From Fimbriimonas sp. (GTDB lineage: Bacteria; Armatimonadota; Fimbriimonadia; Fimbriimonadales; Fimbriimonadaceae), in NCBI GenBank assembly GCA_029866005.1, contig JARXAE010000031.1:1-58713 (forward strand): a stretch of 58,713 bases of DNA, read 5' to 3'. Numbering within the stretch: position 1 is the first letter of the stretch; every line of letters starts with the position of its first letter. The notes under the pieces are model-generated. The model worked only from the letters and a program-made list of their open reading frames with translations, was not told the origin of the DNA and did no database searches. The translations under genes and the position numbers were made by a program. Below are positions 41,476 through 48,992 of this stretch, in pieces.

Positions 41476-41760
41476 ATGGACGAGCAAGTGAGAACAGCAA
41501 TTCTGGAACTCCTGCCCCAGCTCCGCGAGCTTGGGGTGACGAGCCTTAGCGTCTTCGGCTCGGCCAGCCGCTCCCAACTCCGCCCAGATTCGGATGTGGA
41601 CGTTCTCGTCGAACTTGGGATCGACAACCAAGAAACCTACTTCGCAGTTCTCTTCATGCTCGAAGACAAACTGGAGCGGAAAGTTGACCTAGTATTGCGC
41701 GATACCCTCCACCCCAGAATCAGAGATCGGGTAGTCAGTGAGGCCGTCCGTGTCGCGTGA
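41476..41760 (+). CDS. MNT-type nucleotidyltransferase antitoxin
   Basis: 94 residues. The minimal nucleotidyltransferase motif GSASRSQLRPDSDVDVLVEL (GS...DxD) with a third Asp later (KVDLVLRD). MNT proteins of HEPN/MNT pairs neutralise the HEPN toxin, in studied cases by adding AMP to it. The next gene overlaps by 11 bases and encodes the HEPN protein, so the pair is complete. An upstream ATG (41470) adds two residues. Confidence 0.9.
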   Translation: MDEQVRTAILELLPQLRELGVTSLSVFGSASRSQLRPDSDVDVLVELGIDNQETYFAVLFMLEDKLERKVDLVLRDTLHPRIRDRVVSEAVRVA

Positions 41761-42088
41761 CGAGCATCTTTACCTAGACGACATCATAGAGCGATGTGAG
41801 CGGCTCACATCGTGCTTTGGCCCCGATTTTTCGAAGCGCTTCTTGTCAGATCCAATGTTTCATGACGGAGTACTCATGCAACTTACTGTGATCGGAGAAG
41901 CAGTAAAAAACGTGTCGAAGTCGCGCAAAGACGCTCATCCTGAAATCCCTTGGCGAAAGATAGCTGGACTAAGAGACATCATTGTCCATGTCTATTATGG
42001 TGTTCGGGACGAGTACATTCTTGAAATCATCGAGAAGGACATTGAAACTCTGCACAAAGTCGTGACGGAGATGAGCGAGTCCATTTGA
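41750..42088 (+). CDS. HEPN-domain (DUF86) toxin
   Basis: 112 residues, all helical. RDIIVHVYYGV contains the RxxxxH active site (R-DIIV-H), the RNase motif of HEPN toxins. SRDEHLYLDDI at the start matches DUF86 relatives, so I prefer the GTG at 41750 over 41738. The pair with the MNT gene is a classic toxin-antitoxin module. Its TGA overlaps the TTG start of dtd. Confidence 0.88.
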   Translation: MSRDEHLYLDDIIERCERLTSCFGPDFSKRFLSDPMFHDGVLMQLTVIGEAVKNVSKSRKDAHPEIPWRKIAGLRDIIVHVYYGVRDEYILEIIEKDIETLHKVVTEMSESI

Positions 42089-42540
42089 GAGCCATCGTCC
42101 AACGCGTTTCTGCCGCCACCGTCCAAGTCGACGGAAGGGAAGTCGGCCGGTGCGGGCGTGGCCTGCTACTCCTCGTCGGAGTTCATAAAAACGACACTCT
42201 TGACCAAGCCAAGAAGCTCGCCCTAAAGATCAGCACCCTAAGAATCTTCAACGACCACGAGGGCAAAATGAACCTCAGCATCCAGGATTTCAAAGACGAA
42301 CCCTACGAGATTCTTGCCGTCAGCAACTTCACCGTCTACGGTGACGCAAAGAAGTCAAACCGCCCAAGTTTCACCAACTCCGCCCCCTATTCCCATGGTG
42401 AAGAACACTTCCACGCTTTCGTCAATGAACTAAGAATCCTCGGAATCCTGACCCAAACCGGCACATTTGGTGCAGATATGCAAGTCTCACTTATCAATGA
42501 CGGCCCGGTAACGGTTATCCTAGATGTAGACGCCGCATAA
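42085..42540 (+). CDS. dtd: D-aminoacyl-tRNA deacylase
   Basis: 151 residues. Dtd removes D-amino acids wrongly attached to tRNAs. The opening MRAIVQRVSAATVQVDG, SNFTVYGDAKKSNRPSF (family: SQFTLYAD...RPSF, with Asn for Gln here) and the Gly-cisPro loop DGPVTVILD are present. The start is TTG in a TTGA overlap with the HEPN stop, fixed by homology to the family's first residues. Being coupled to a toxin-antitoxin pair is unusual for this housekeeping gene. Confidence 0.95.
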   Translation: MRAIVQRVSAATVQVDGREVGRCGRGLLLLVGVHKNDTLDQAKKLALKISTLRIFNDHEGKMNLSIQDFKDEPYEILAVSNFTVYGDAKKSNRPSFTNSAPYSHGEEHFHAFVNELRILGILTQTGTFGADMQVSLINDGPVTVILDVDAA

Positions 42541-42600
42541 AACCGAAACGCACGCCATTCCCGTACGTCCATTCCTATACAAAACAAGGACGGACCGAAG

Positions 42601-43218
42601 ATGGCACGAACCCTAGCAATGAGCCTTAGAACCGCGATCAGCACGAAGATCGATGACGATTCAGATGAATCGCTCGTCAAGCGTGCCCGTGACGGTGACT
42701 ACGCCGCTTTCGAGCAGCTTTTCGAGAGGCATCGCCTCATGGTCTACCGGTTCTCTTACCAAATGACTCATAAGCGCGACGATGCTGAGGATCTGGTTCA
42801 AGAGGCCTTCGTGCGTGCATACCAAAATTTGCACCGCTACCGCGACGAAGCAAAGTTCACCACCTGGCTCCTTCGTATCGTCAGCAACCTCGGAACCGAT
42901 CAAGCTCGAATGAGCACCCGGCGCAACAATCTGGAGCAGAAAGAAGCTCAGGGCGCCCTTGACTGGATGACGGTTGGGAACTTTGAGAATCCAATCGCAA
43001 ACCTGGAACAAGATTCGCGACGGAATATCCTCAGAAAAGCGATCCTCGCCCTGCCCGACCATCATCGCCAAATGATAATCATGCGGGATTTGGAAGAGAG
43101 GGAATACGACGAAATCGCTGAGATTTGTAATTGTAGTGTGGGCGGAGCTAAGCTCCGCGTATTGCGAGCCCGACGCGCACTTCGGGACCGGGTAACCCCC
43201 ATGTTAGGAGAGCTATGA
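42601..43218 (+). CDS. ECF-type RNA polymerase sigma factor
   Basis: 205 residues. Region 2 at about 38-105 (FEQLFERHRLMVYRFSYQMTHKRDDAEDLVQEAFVRAYQNL) and region 4 at about 145-200 (LPDHHRQMIIMRDLEEREYDEIAEICNCSVGGAKLRVLRARR). Group IV sigma, no extra domain. The next gene overlaps by ATGA and encodes a membrane protein that is probably its anti-sigma. The gap upstream has GAAACG and CGTACGTCC about 15 bases apart, reminiscent of ECF promoters, so autoregulation is possible. Confidence 0.95.
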   Translation: MARTLAMSLRTAISTKIDDDSDESLVKRARDGDYAAFEQLFERHRLMVYRFSYQMTHKRDDAEDLVQEAFVRAYQNLHRYRDEAKFTTWLLRIVSNLGTDQARMSTRRNNLEQKEAQGALDWMTVGNFENPIANLEQDSRRNILRKAILALPDHHRQMIIMRDLEEREYDEIAEICNCSVGGAKLRVLRARRALRDRVTPMLGEL

Positions 43219-44021
43219 AGAACTGGAAGAACGATGACGAACTGCTTAACCTTGCCTTTGGCGAGCTGAGCGACCGTGACTCCCAAGCATTTGAAGCGAA
43301 GCTTCTGGGTGATGCTTCAGCTCAAAAGGAACTTGAACTTCTCCGAACTTTGCGATCTGACTTCACCGCTATCCGAGACGACATCCCCGAGATGCAGTTT
43401 AGCAAGGAGCGCCTTCGCGAAGCGATCCTCGCGTCTGGCAAGCCCGCTCGACCAGCCACCAACTGGCTGAACTGGGTTCTTGGTCCAGCCGCAATGGCAA
43501 GCGTTGCTGCGCTTGCGTTCGTCATGATGAAGGGCACGGGCTCAAAAGAAACTGTCTTTGTGGCTTCGAACACGAAGCCAGCTGTGGAAAGAGTTTTGCC
43601 AAGTGTCGAAATCAAGCCACCGGCGGGATTGACGGAAGATCGAGTCGCAATGAACACTCAACCTGGTCAAAGCGAAGTTGCCGACAATTCCCAGAGTCTG
43701 CCCACAAGCGTCAAGCAAACGGTCTCTAAAAAGTTTAAGTCGTCGGGCAAGCGATCTCGAACCCGAACGAACACCTCGATCCTCGTCGCCTCTCGCGACG
43801 AAGCAAAGCCACCAATCAGCGCAGTTTCGAATCCAACATCAGGACGAGAAGTGAGTACCGATGACGCGGCGATCACTGCGGCCGTTCCTTCCGCTGCGCT
43901 AGCCCAGCCAACCAGCGACACATCACCGATCATTCTCATCGACGCCAGAACCGACTCCGGTGTCGGTGCCCCGACTGCGACGGAGGTCCGCAACCCAATC
44001 AATGTTGCTATCGGCGGTTAA
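43215..44021 (+). CDS. Putative anti-sigma factor, single-pass membrane protein
   Basis: 268 residues. The N-terminal 80 residues are helical and acidic (DDELLNLAFGELSDRDSQAFEAKLLGD, an anti-sigma-like pattern without the zinc-binding HxxxCxxC), then a membrane segment at about 87-106 and a Ser/Thr/Pro-rich outer part. ATGA overlap with the sigma gene. It probably holds the sigma factor at the membrane and releases it on an external signal. The 3' end overlaps the PDZ gene by 20 bases. Confidence 0.7.
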   Translation: MKNWKNDDELLNLAFGELSDRDSQAFEAKLLGDASAQKELELLRTLRSDFTAIRDDIPEMQFSKERLREAILASGKPARPATNWLNWVLGPAAMASVAALAFVMMKGTGSKETVFVASNTKPAVERVLPSVEIKPPAGLTEDRVAMNTQPGQSEVADNSQSLPTSVKQTVSKKFKSSGKRSRTRTNTSILVASRDEAKPPISAVSNPTSGREVSTDDAAITAAVPSAALAQPTSDTSPIILIDARTDSGVGAPTATEVRNPINVAIGG

Positions 44022-45051
44022 TCTAGCCTTCGCCCTTGGAGTACGAACCCAGTTCACGGGACCGGAGGTTGTCACAATCAACAACCTCCGCCCTGCCTTA
44101 GCGTACATAAAATTGGGTGCGGTTAACTTTGGCGCGGTCGCCTTTATCACCAAGGATGGCTATGCCGTCACCCACCAACTTAGCCTCGGCGCGGGGGCAA
44201 AGGAACTTGTCACCTCCAGCGGCGAGAAGCTCAACTTCACCACTGTTCACAAAGACACGCCATCACAACTCGTGCTCATAAAAACCACAAAGGTTCCAAG
44301 CAAAGTCGAGACGGTGAGTTGGGCAGATGACACCGATGGCGGACGCGGAATGATTCTCGCCGTCCTCCCAACCGGAACTGTTCGCGCCGAAATCACCTCA
44401 TCCGAGCGCATTGGCGTGGACGACCGCAGCCGTCGCGCCGTTCCCATGAACGAAGTTCGAATCGAACAGACCCCAACTGCCATCGGTGGAGCCCTGCTGT
44501 TTAGCGGTAAAGGACGCCTGATCGGTTCGATTGCGGCAACTCTAGCCGTCGCCCCCGGTTCTGTCTCGCAAGATCAGAGTCGAGTTGGAAACCAGAACGC
44601 CGGACTTCAGTCCAACGTCAACGCAAAAGTTGCAGCGTTCGGACCCACGGGTCTTGTCGTTGGCTACACGCCAACCTGGGAAGTGACCAAACGAGCAATC
44701 GCCGGATTCCTCACGCCGGGACACAAAGCCCCAACCGCCCTCCTCGGCGTGCTCATCGTCAACTCCCTTGGCGGAGTCAGCGTCCAGCAAGTCGATGTTG
44801 ATTCACCTGCTGCTCAAGCCGGAATCCTCGTCGGTGATGTCATCTCCGACATCGGCGGAAAAAAAATTCGAGACCAAATCGACTTTGCGCGTATGACCTA
44901 CGACTTTAAACCCGGCGACAAAGTGGCGATCCAGATCCAGCGCGGAAATCAGAAAATCACCCTCGAAGCCACGCTCGGAGCGCAGTCTACACAGCTCGCC
45001 GAACGTCGGCTAGCTTCCATTGAAGCGACTCTTGCCCCTGGTAAGTATTGA
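44002..45051 (+). CDS. PDZ-domain protein with a degenerate HtrA-type protease domain
   Basis: 349 residues. A short N-terminal hydrophobic stretch (1-14), a trypsin-like fold (about 25-215) and a C-terminal PDZ domain (about 245-340, LGVLIVNSLGGVSVQQVDVDSPAAQAGILVGDVISDIGG). All three catalytic positions are lost: VTHQL for VTNNHV, PSQLVLIK for TDLAVLK (Gln89), and TAIGGALLF for GNSGGPLL (Ile161). It cannot be an active serine protease of this family. With the sigma/anti-sigma pair it may sense envelope peptides. Its 3' end overlaps convergent recJ by 65 bases. Confidence 0.8.
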   Translation: MLLSAVNLAFALGVRTQFTGPEVVTINNLRPALAYIKLGAVNFGAVAFITKDGYAVTHQLSLGAGAKELVTSSGEKLNFTTVHKDTPSQLVLIKTTKVPSKVETVSWADDTDGGRGMILAVLPTGTVRAEITSSERIGVDDRSRRAVPMNEVRIEQTPTAIGGALLFSGKGRLIGSIAATLAVAPGSVSQDQSRVGNQNAGLQSNVNAKVAAFGPTGLVVGYTPTWEVTKRAIAGFLTPGHKAPTALLGVLIVNSLGGVSVQQVDVDSPAAQAGILVGDVISDIGGKKIRDQIDFARMTYDFKPGDKVAIQIQRGNQKITLEATLGAQSTQLAERRLASIEATLAPGKY

Positions 45052-46720
45052 GCTGAGGCTCGAAAGCCACATCCACCCGGTCACCTGACCGCAGCTCGCT
45101 CATCGCGGCAAACATCCCCCAGCCAACGCACCGTACGGTTCCGCCCGAGTGCTTCAGGGTCAGAGCGATGTGCTGGCGCTCCTGGCCCATTGACTTAATA
45201 TAAAGCACCTCTAGATTCTGCGCACCAAAGATTGGCTTAGGATTCATCATCCCAAAAGGCTCCAAAGCAGAGAACTCGTCAATCGAGCTTCGATCGACTT
45301 TTGCTGGATCAACAAACGCCGCAATCTCCAAGGAAGGGAACAGGTCCTCTGGACTCAGCGTTGCGATAGCATACGAGTTAAACGCAGCTCGAATCTCCTC
45401 TAGGTGCGCCTCAGGGAAGCCAATGCCCGCTGCCATTGCATGCCCCCCACCTTGCACCAGCGCCGGGTGAGCAGAAATCAACTCCGCAAGGCTAAGTCCC
45501 GGAATCGAGCGTCCACTTGCTTTCCCCTTGCCAGTTTCAGGATCAATGGTTCCCGCAAATACTGGTCTTGCATAATGCTCCTTCAGCTTGCCCGCAAGCA
45601 GTCCGACGATGCCGGGATGCCACTCGGGATTGAAAACCATGATCATGTGCTGATCCTTTCCGCCCTGCGCTTCGGCCTGAGCAAACGCCTCCTCAAACAT
45701 CAGATCCTGCATCGCCCGACGATCCAAGTTGTGTTTATCAAGCTCAAGCGCAACGTCGCGTGCTTCGGTGGCATCTTCGGTCAACAGCAAACGCAACGAC
45801 AAAGCCGCATCGTCAATTCGGCCCGCCGCGTTCAGTCGGGGTCCGAGCTTGAATCCGACGTCGTAAGACATCACCTTCCCGCGAATGTCGGAGACCTCTT
45901 TAAGTGCAACCAACCCCTTCTTCTTCGTATCCGTGAGCTTCTCCAGCCCAAACCGGGCAATGATCCGGTTGTCGCTGCTGAGGGGCATCACGTCGGCAAT
46001 GGTGCCGAGTGCGGCGAGATCGACGAAGTTCTTGCGGTAAGAATCAACTCCCTTCTCATCAAGCGATCGCGTGAGTCCCTCGCACAACCGATAAACAACT
46101 CCTGCGCCCGACAAGTGAGAGAAAGGATATCGCGAATCTTTGCGGTGCGGATTCACCACAGCCTGTGCCTCCGGAAGCGTCTCTTTCAGTTCGTGGTGAT
46201 CAGTAACCACCACGCGCATTCCCAGTTCTCGCGCCTTGAGAACTTGAGCGTGGGCGGTGATGCCGCAGTCGCAAGTCAAAAACAGCTTCGCTCCCCGTTC
46301 GTGCGCAGCGTCGACCGCCGAGAGATTGATTCCGTACCCCTCGTTTATCCGGTGAGGAACGTGCGTGTGGACGTTGCAGCCAATCTTCTTCAGATAGCGA
46401 TCAAAGATCGCCGCCGATGTAACGCCGTCAACGTCATAGTCGCCGTGAACATAGATGAGCTCTCCTCGCTCTTTGGCTCCAAGAATCTCGTCTCGCGCGG
46501 CATCAAAATCGGGTAGCAAGAACGCATCGCCAAGGTCATCCAAAGACGGATTCAGGAACTTACTTGCGTCTTCTGGCGAAGCGTAACCTCGCTGAATCAA
46601 CACCTCCGCAGTTGAAGCAGAGACTCCAAGCTCAGCAGAGAGCCGTCCCGCGGCTTCCGGATCGGGAGCGGTGACTAGCCACCGTTTGCCGGTAAGCGAA
46701 AGCTGAAGTGGGCTTGACAT
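44987..46720 (-). CDS. recJ: Single-stranded-DNA-specific exonuclease RecJ
   Basis: 577 residues, normal length. 5'-3' exonuclease of repair and recombination. DHH motifs HGDYDVDGVTS, CDCG and VVTDHHE, the DHHA1 GGGHAMAAG, and the C-terminal OB-like domain (MGQERQHIALTLKHSGGTVRCVGWGM) are all present. ATG start has no clear ribosome binding site. The C-terminal 21 codons are antisense to the end of the PDZ gene. Confidence 0.96.
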   Translation of the reverse strand: MSSPLQLSLTGKRWLVTAPDPEAAGRLSAELGVSASTAEVLIQRGYASPEDASKFLNPSLDDLGDAFLLPDFDAARDEILGAKERGELIYVHGDYDVDGVTSAAIFDRYLKKIGCNVHTHVPHRINEGYGINLSAVDAAHERGAKLFLTCDCGITAHAQVLKARELGMRVVVTDHHELKETLPEAQAVVNPHRKDSRYPFSHLSGAGVVYRLCEGLTRSLDEKGVDSYRKNFVDLAALGTIADVMPLSSDNRIIARFGLEKLTDTKKKGLVALKEVSDIRGKVMSYDVGFKLGPRLNAAGRIDDAALSLRLLLTEDATEARDVALELDKHNLDRRAMQDLMFEEAFAQAEAQGGKDQHMIMVFNPEWHPGIVGLLAGKLKEHYARPVFAGTIDPETGKGKASGRSIPGLSLAELISAHPALVQGGGHAMAAGIGFPEAHLEEIRAAFNSYAIATLSPEDLFPSLEIAAFVDPAKVDRSSIDEFSALEPFGMMNPKPIFGAQNLEVLYIKSMGQERQHIALTLKHSGGTVRCVGWGMFAAMSELRSGDRVDVAFEPQLNTYQGQESLQWKLADVRRAV

Positions 46721-46734
46721 AACTGCTCTAACAG

Positions 46735-46762
46735 AAAAGCCTCAACAGCGAGCTGTTGAGGC
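46735..46762 (-). terminator. Rho-independent terminator of nusG
   Basis: GCCTCAACAGC / GCTGTTGAGGC perfect 10-11-bp hairpin, followed on the minus strand by TTTTC. A second smaller hairpin (46770-46787) lies between it and the nusG stop. Confidence 0.8.
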
Positions 46763-46793
46763 AATAGGAGCGGACTTCCTAGTCCGCAGCTGA

Positions 46794-47321
46794 CTACATT
46801 TTTTCGACTTGATCGAACTCGAGTTCCACCGGAGTGTCGCGACCAAAGATGTTGATCAAAACTTTCAACATTTCCTTCTCGCCCATGACTTCCTCGATCT
46901 TTCCGCTAAAGTCGCTAAATGGTCCAGCAACAACGCGAATAGCCTCGCCCTTGTTCCACATCACCTTTGGAGCTTCTTGGCTCGCGGCAAGGTTGGTCAT
47001 AATCCGACGAACCTCATACTCCTCAAGAGGAATCGGCTTGTTGCCCGACTGGACGAATCCCGTGACTCCAGAAGTTGACTTGACGAGTTTGAAAGAGTCG
47101 TCGCTCAACATCATGTTGACCAAGATGTATCCAGGGAAGACTTTCTTATCCTTCTCAACTCGCTTGCCATTTCGCGTCTGGAGTTCCTTCTCGGTTGGAA
47201 TAAGGATCTCGAAAATGTCGTAATCCCAAAGCCCCTCGACTTGGGCACGACGGGTGAGAACGTCACGAACCTTATTTTCGTGACCAGAAATAGTGTGTAC
47301 TGCGTACCAGGCTTTTGGCAT
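46794..47321 (-). CDS. nusG: Transcription termination/antitermination protein NusG
   Basis: 175 residues. NGN domain MPKAWYAVHTISGHENKVRDVL...VFPGYILVNMML and C-terminal KOW (GEAIRVVAGPFSDFSGKIEEV). NusG binds RNA polymerase and Rho or S10. Three bases after secE, so one operon. The usual rplKAJL genes do not follow; a terminator does. Confidence 0.97.
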   Translation of the reverse strand: MPKAWYAVHTISGHENKVRDVLTRRAQVEGLWDYDIFEILIPTEKELQTRNGKRVEKDKKVFPGYILVNMMLSDDSFKLVKSTSGVTGFVQSGNKPIPLEEYEVRRIMTNLAASQEAPKVMWNKGEAIRVVAGPFSDFSGKIEEVMGEKEMLKVLINIFGRDTPVELEFDQVEKM

Positions 47322-47324
47322 CTC

Positions 47325-47564
47325 TTACGCTCCAGTCCCTGTTCGAGTGATGAGGTTGATCAGCGTCTCGAAGAAGAATCCGAGAACACCCATCACCACA
47401 ATGAGCAAAACGCAAACCGAGACAACGACGCCGAATAATCGGTTCGTTTCTTTAGTGGTCGGCCAGGAGACCTTTTTCAGCTCTCGCTTCACGCCAGCGA
47501 AGAACGGCTTGATGCCGCGCTTGACGTTTGGAAGCGCAATTGTTGAAGTCTGTTTTTCTGACAT
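47325..47564 (-). CDS. secE: Preprotein translocase subunit SecE
   Basis: 79 residues. The conserved RELKKVSWPTTKET amphipathic stretch precedes the single membrane helix (FGVVVSVCVLLIVVMGVLGFFF). SecE clamps SecY in the translocon. ATG at 47564 chosen; an upstream TTG (47603) would add 13 residues without homology. Next to nusG as in most bacteria. Confidence 0.94.
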   Translation of the reverse strand: MSEKQTSTIALPNVKRGIKPFFAGVKRELKKVSWPTTKETNRLFGVVVSVCVLLIVVMGVLGFFFETLINLITRTGTGA

Positions 47565-47628
47565 AGACAGTTTCGCCCGGCTCTCTTTTGAGGGGGAAGC
47601 CAAAGTGTACCGTTAAAGACGCCAAATG

Positions 47629-48132
47629 TTAACGTCCGATTGCGTGGATTTTGATCTTCTTTGGCCCATCAGGTGCCTCGAAGCTCACGACCTCGCCTTT
47701 CGACTGACCGTAAATGGCCGAACCCATTGGCGATTCTGCTGAGATGTAGTCTCGATCCGGGTTCGCCTCTGCCGAGGAGACGATTCGAACCTCAAACTTG
47801 TCGCCAAATTCGATATCCTCGATGAGAACGAGGGCACCAATACCGACAGTTTCAATCGAAATCGAGTCCATCTCTAGGATGTAACAGTGGCTCAAAGTAG
47901 AGCGTAGCTCGGCGATGCGATTTTCGACGAAAGCCTGCTCGGTCTTAACCTGATCGAGTTCGCTGTTATCCTCGCTAAACTCGCCATGCTGTTGGCTCTC
48001 TCGGATTCGCTCGGCGATGTCTGCCCGAACTTCAATTGTTAACCGCTGTAACTCAGCGGTAAGTGCAGCGTGACCGTCCGGGGTAAGCGGAGTCAGCGTG
48101 CCATGTTCCATTGCGATTTCGGGTTGATTCAC
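47629..48132 (-). CDS. greA: Transcription elongation factor GreA
   Basis: 167 residues. N-terminal coiled coil with the acidic tip (FSEDNSELDQVKTEQAFVENRI) that reaches into RNA polymerase, and the C-terminal FKBP-like domain (AESPMGSAIYGQSKGEVVSFEAP). It restarts backtracked polymerase. GTG start with AAGGA 9 bases upstream; the ATG 21 bases later is a less likely alternative. Upstream of secE-nusG, possibly co-transcribed. Confidence 0.95.
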   Translation of the reverse strand: MNQPEIAMEHGTLTPLTPDGHAALTAELQRLTIEVRADIAERIRESQQHGEFSEDNSELDQVKTEQAFVENRIAELRSTLSHCYILEMDSISIETVGIGALVLIEDIEFGDKFEVRIVSSAEANPDRDYISAESPMGSAIYGQSKGEVVSFEAPDGPKKIKIHAIGR

Positions 48133-48159
48133 AGGTCAAATCCTTTTGTGGGAGGGAGC

Positions 48160-48165
48160 ATTATA
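48160..48165 (-). promoter_or_regulatory. -10 box TATAAT of greA
   Basis: Consensus TATAAT giving a leader of about 20 bases that contains the AAGGA ribosome binding site. Confidence 0.6.
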
Positions 48166-48283
48166 GCTGATCCTTCGCTAGATATACGATCTATCTGTCT
48201 TAGACGTTCATCTTCGGCAACATTTCTCAACAAAAGAGTGTTTTCAAACCGTCTCTTCACTGAATGAAGGACAATAATGGGAG

Positions 48284-48961
48284 ATGAAGCGTTTTTGGGT
48301 GGTGTTCTTAGGTCTTTTGACCGTTTTCGGATTGGCTCAAACTAAGTTCTTCTCTTCGGTGACTCCCCAGGCTACTGTCGTTGTAAAGCAACATCCAATG
48401 GGAGCCGACCTTGTGGAAGTAACCGTCTTGGGTGCCAAGTATCCTCAAGTCGCGCTTCAGAAGCATATCGAGGCTCTTGGTAAGGAACTCGGCATGGCGC
48501 CGAGAGGAGTCGTAATCTCTATTGTTGGAGACTCCTTCGTGAAGGCAACCTTTGCCGTTCCAGGCCTGATCCAAGATAAAGAGCCAAAGTTCAATCTCCC
48601 CGCCATTGCCCGCGCCTTCGCATTCGGGGATGCACCCCTGAATCAGTTGAGTGTCATGTTTATGGACATGGTTCCCGACTCCAAGACGCCAGCCTACTGG
48701 TTCGCCCCAAACGATGCCTGGATGATGGAAGGCGTCGGTACGAAGTCACCACTCAGCATCGAATACCGGCTCAAGGTCAACACCAAGGACCCCAAAGAAG
48801 TGAATCTTCCCGGTCCCGCAACCGAAAAGAAAAACAGAGAAACTCAGGAAGCGCAAAAAAAGCCTGACTTTGTCTTGATTGGGGCGATAGCCGCAGCCTC
48901 CATTTCGATCGGGGTGTTGGTATACTCCGCCTTTATTCGAGGTCAACGCAAGTCAAAATGA
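48284..48961 (+). CDS. Exported protein with C-terminal membrane anchor
   Basis: 225 residues. Signal peptide (1-18, VFGLAQ), a soluble region of about 170 residues without recognised family, and a membrane helix at about 195-215. Glu/Lys-rich linker before the anchor. Upstream of the pilT-like genes, 31 bases before the first; co-function is possible but unproven. Confidence 0.6.
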   Translation: MKRFWVVFLGLLTVFGLAQTKFFSSVTPQATVVVKQHPMGADLVEVTVLGAKYPQVALQKHIEALGKELGMAPRGVVISIVGDSFVKATFAVPGLIQDKEPKFNLPAIARAFAFGDAPLNQLSVMFMDMVPDSKTPAYWFAPNDAWMMEGVGTKSPLSIEYRLKVNTKDPKEVNLPGPATEKKNRETQEAQKKPDFVLIGAIAAASISIGVLVYSAFIRGQRKSK

Positions 48962-48992
48962 TGAGCGATTTCGAGGGAAGGAAATAGCAGAT

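Noticed and set aside
44002-45051. Active DegP/DegS protease
   Set aside because: None of the His, Asp and Ser positions is conserved.
45404-46516. Long rightward open frame of 370 codons inside recJ
   Set aside because: It is wholly antisense to a clear recJ, has low-complexity Arg/Ser/Leu composition and no start signal; it is a shadow of codon bias.
46739-46787. Riboswitch or structured RNA between nusG and recJ
   Set aside because: The two simple hairpins with a T tract are explained by termination of the nusG transcript.
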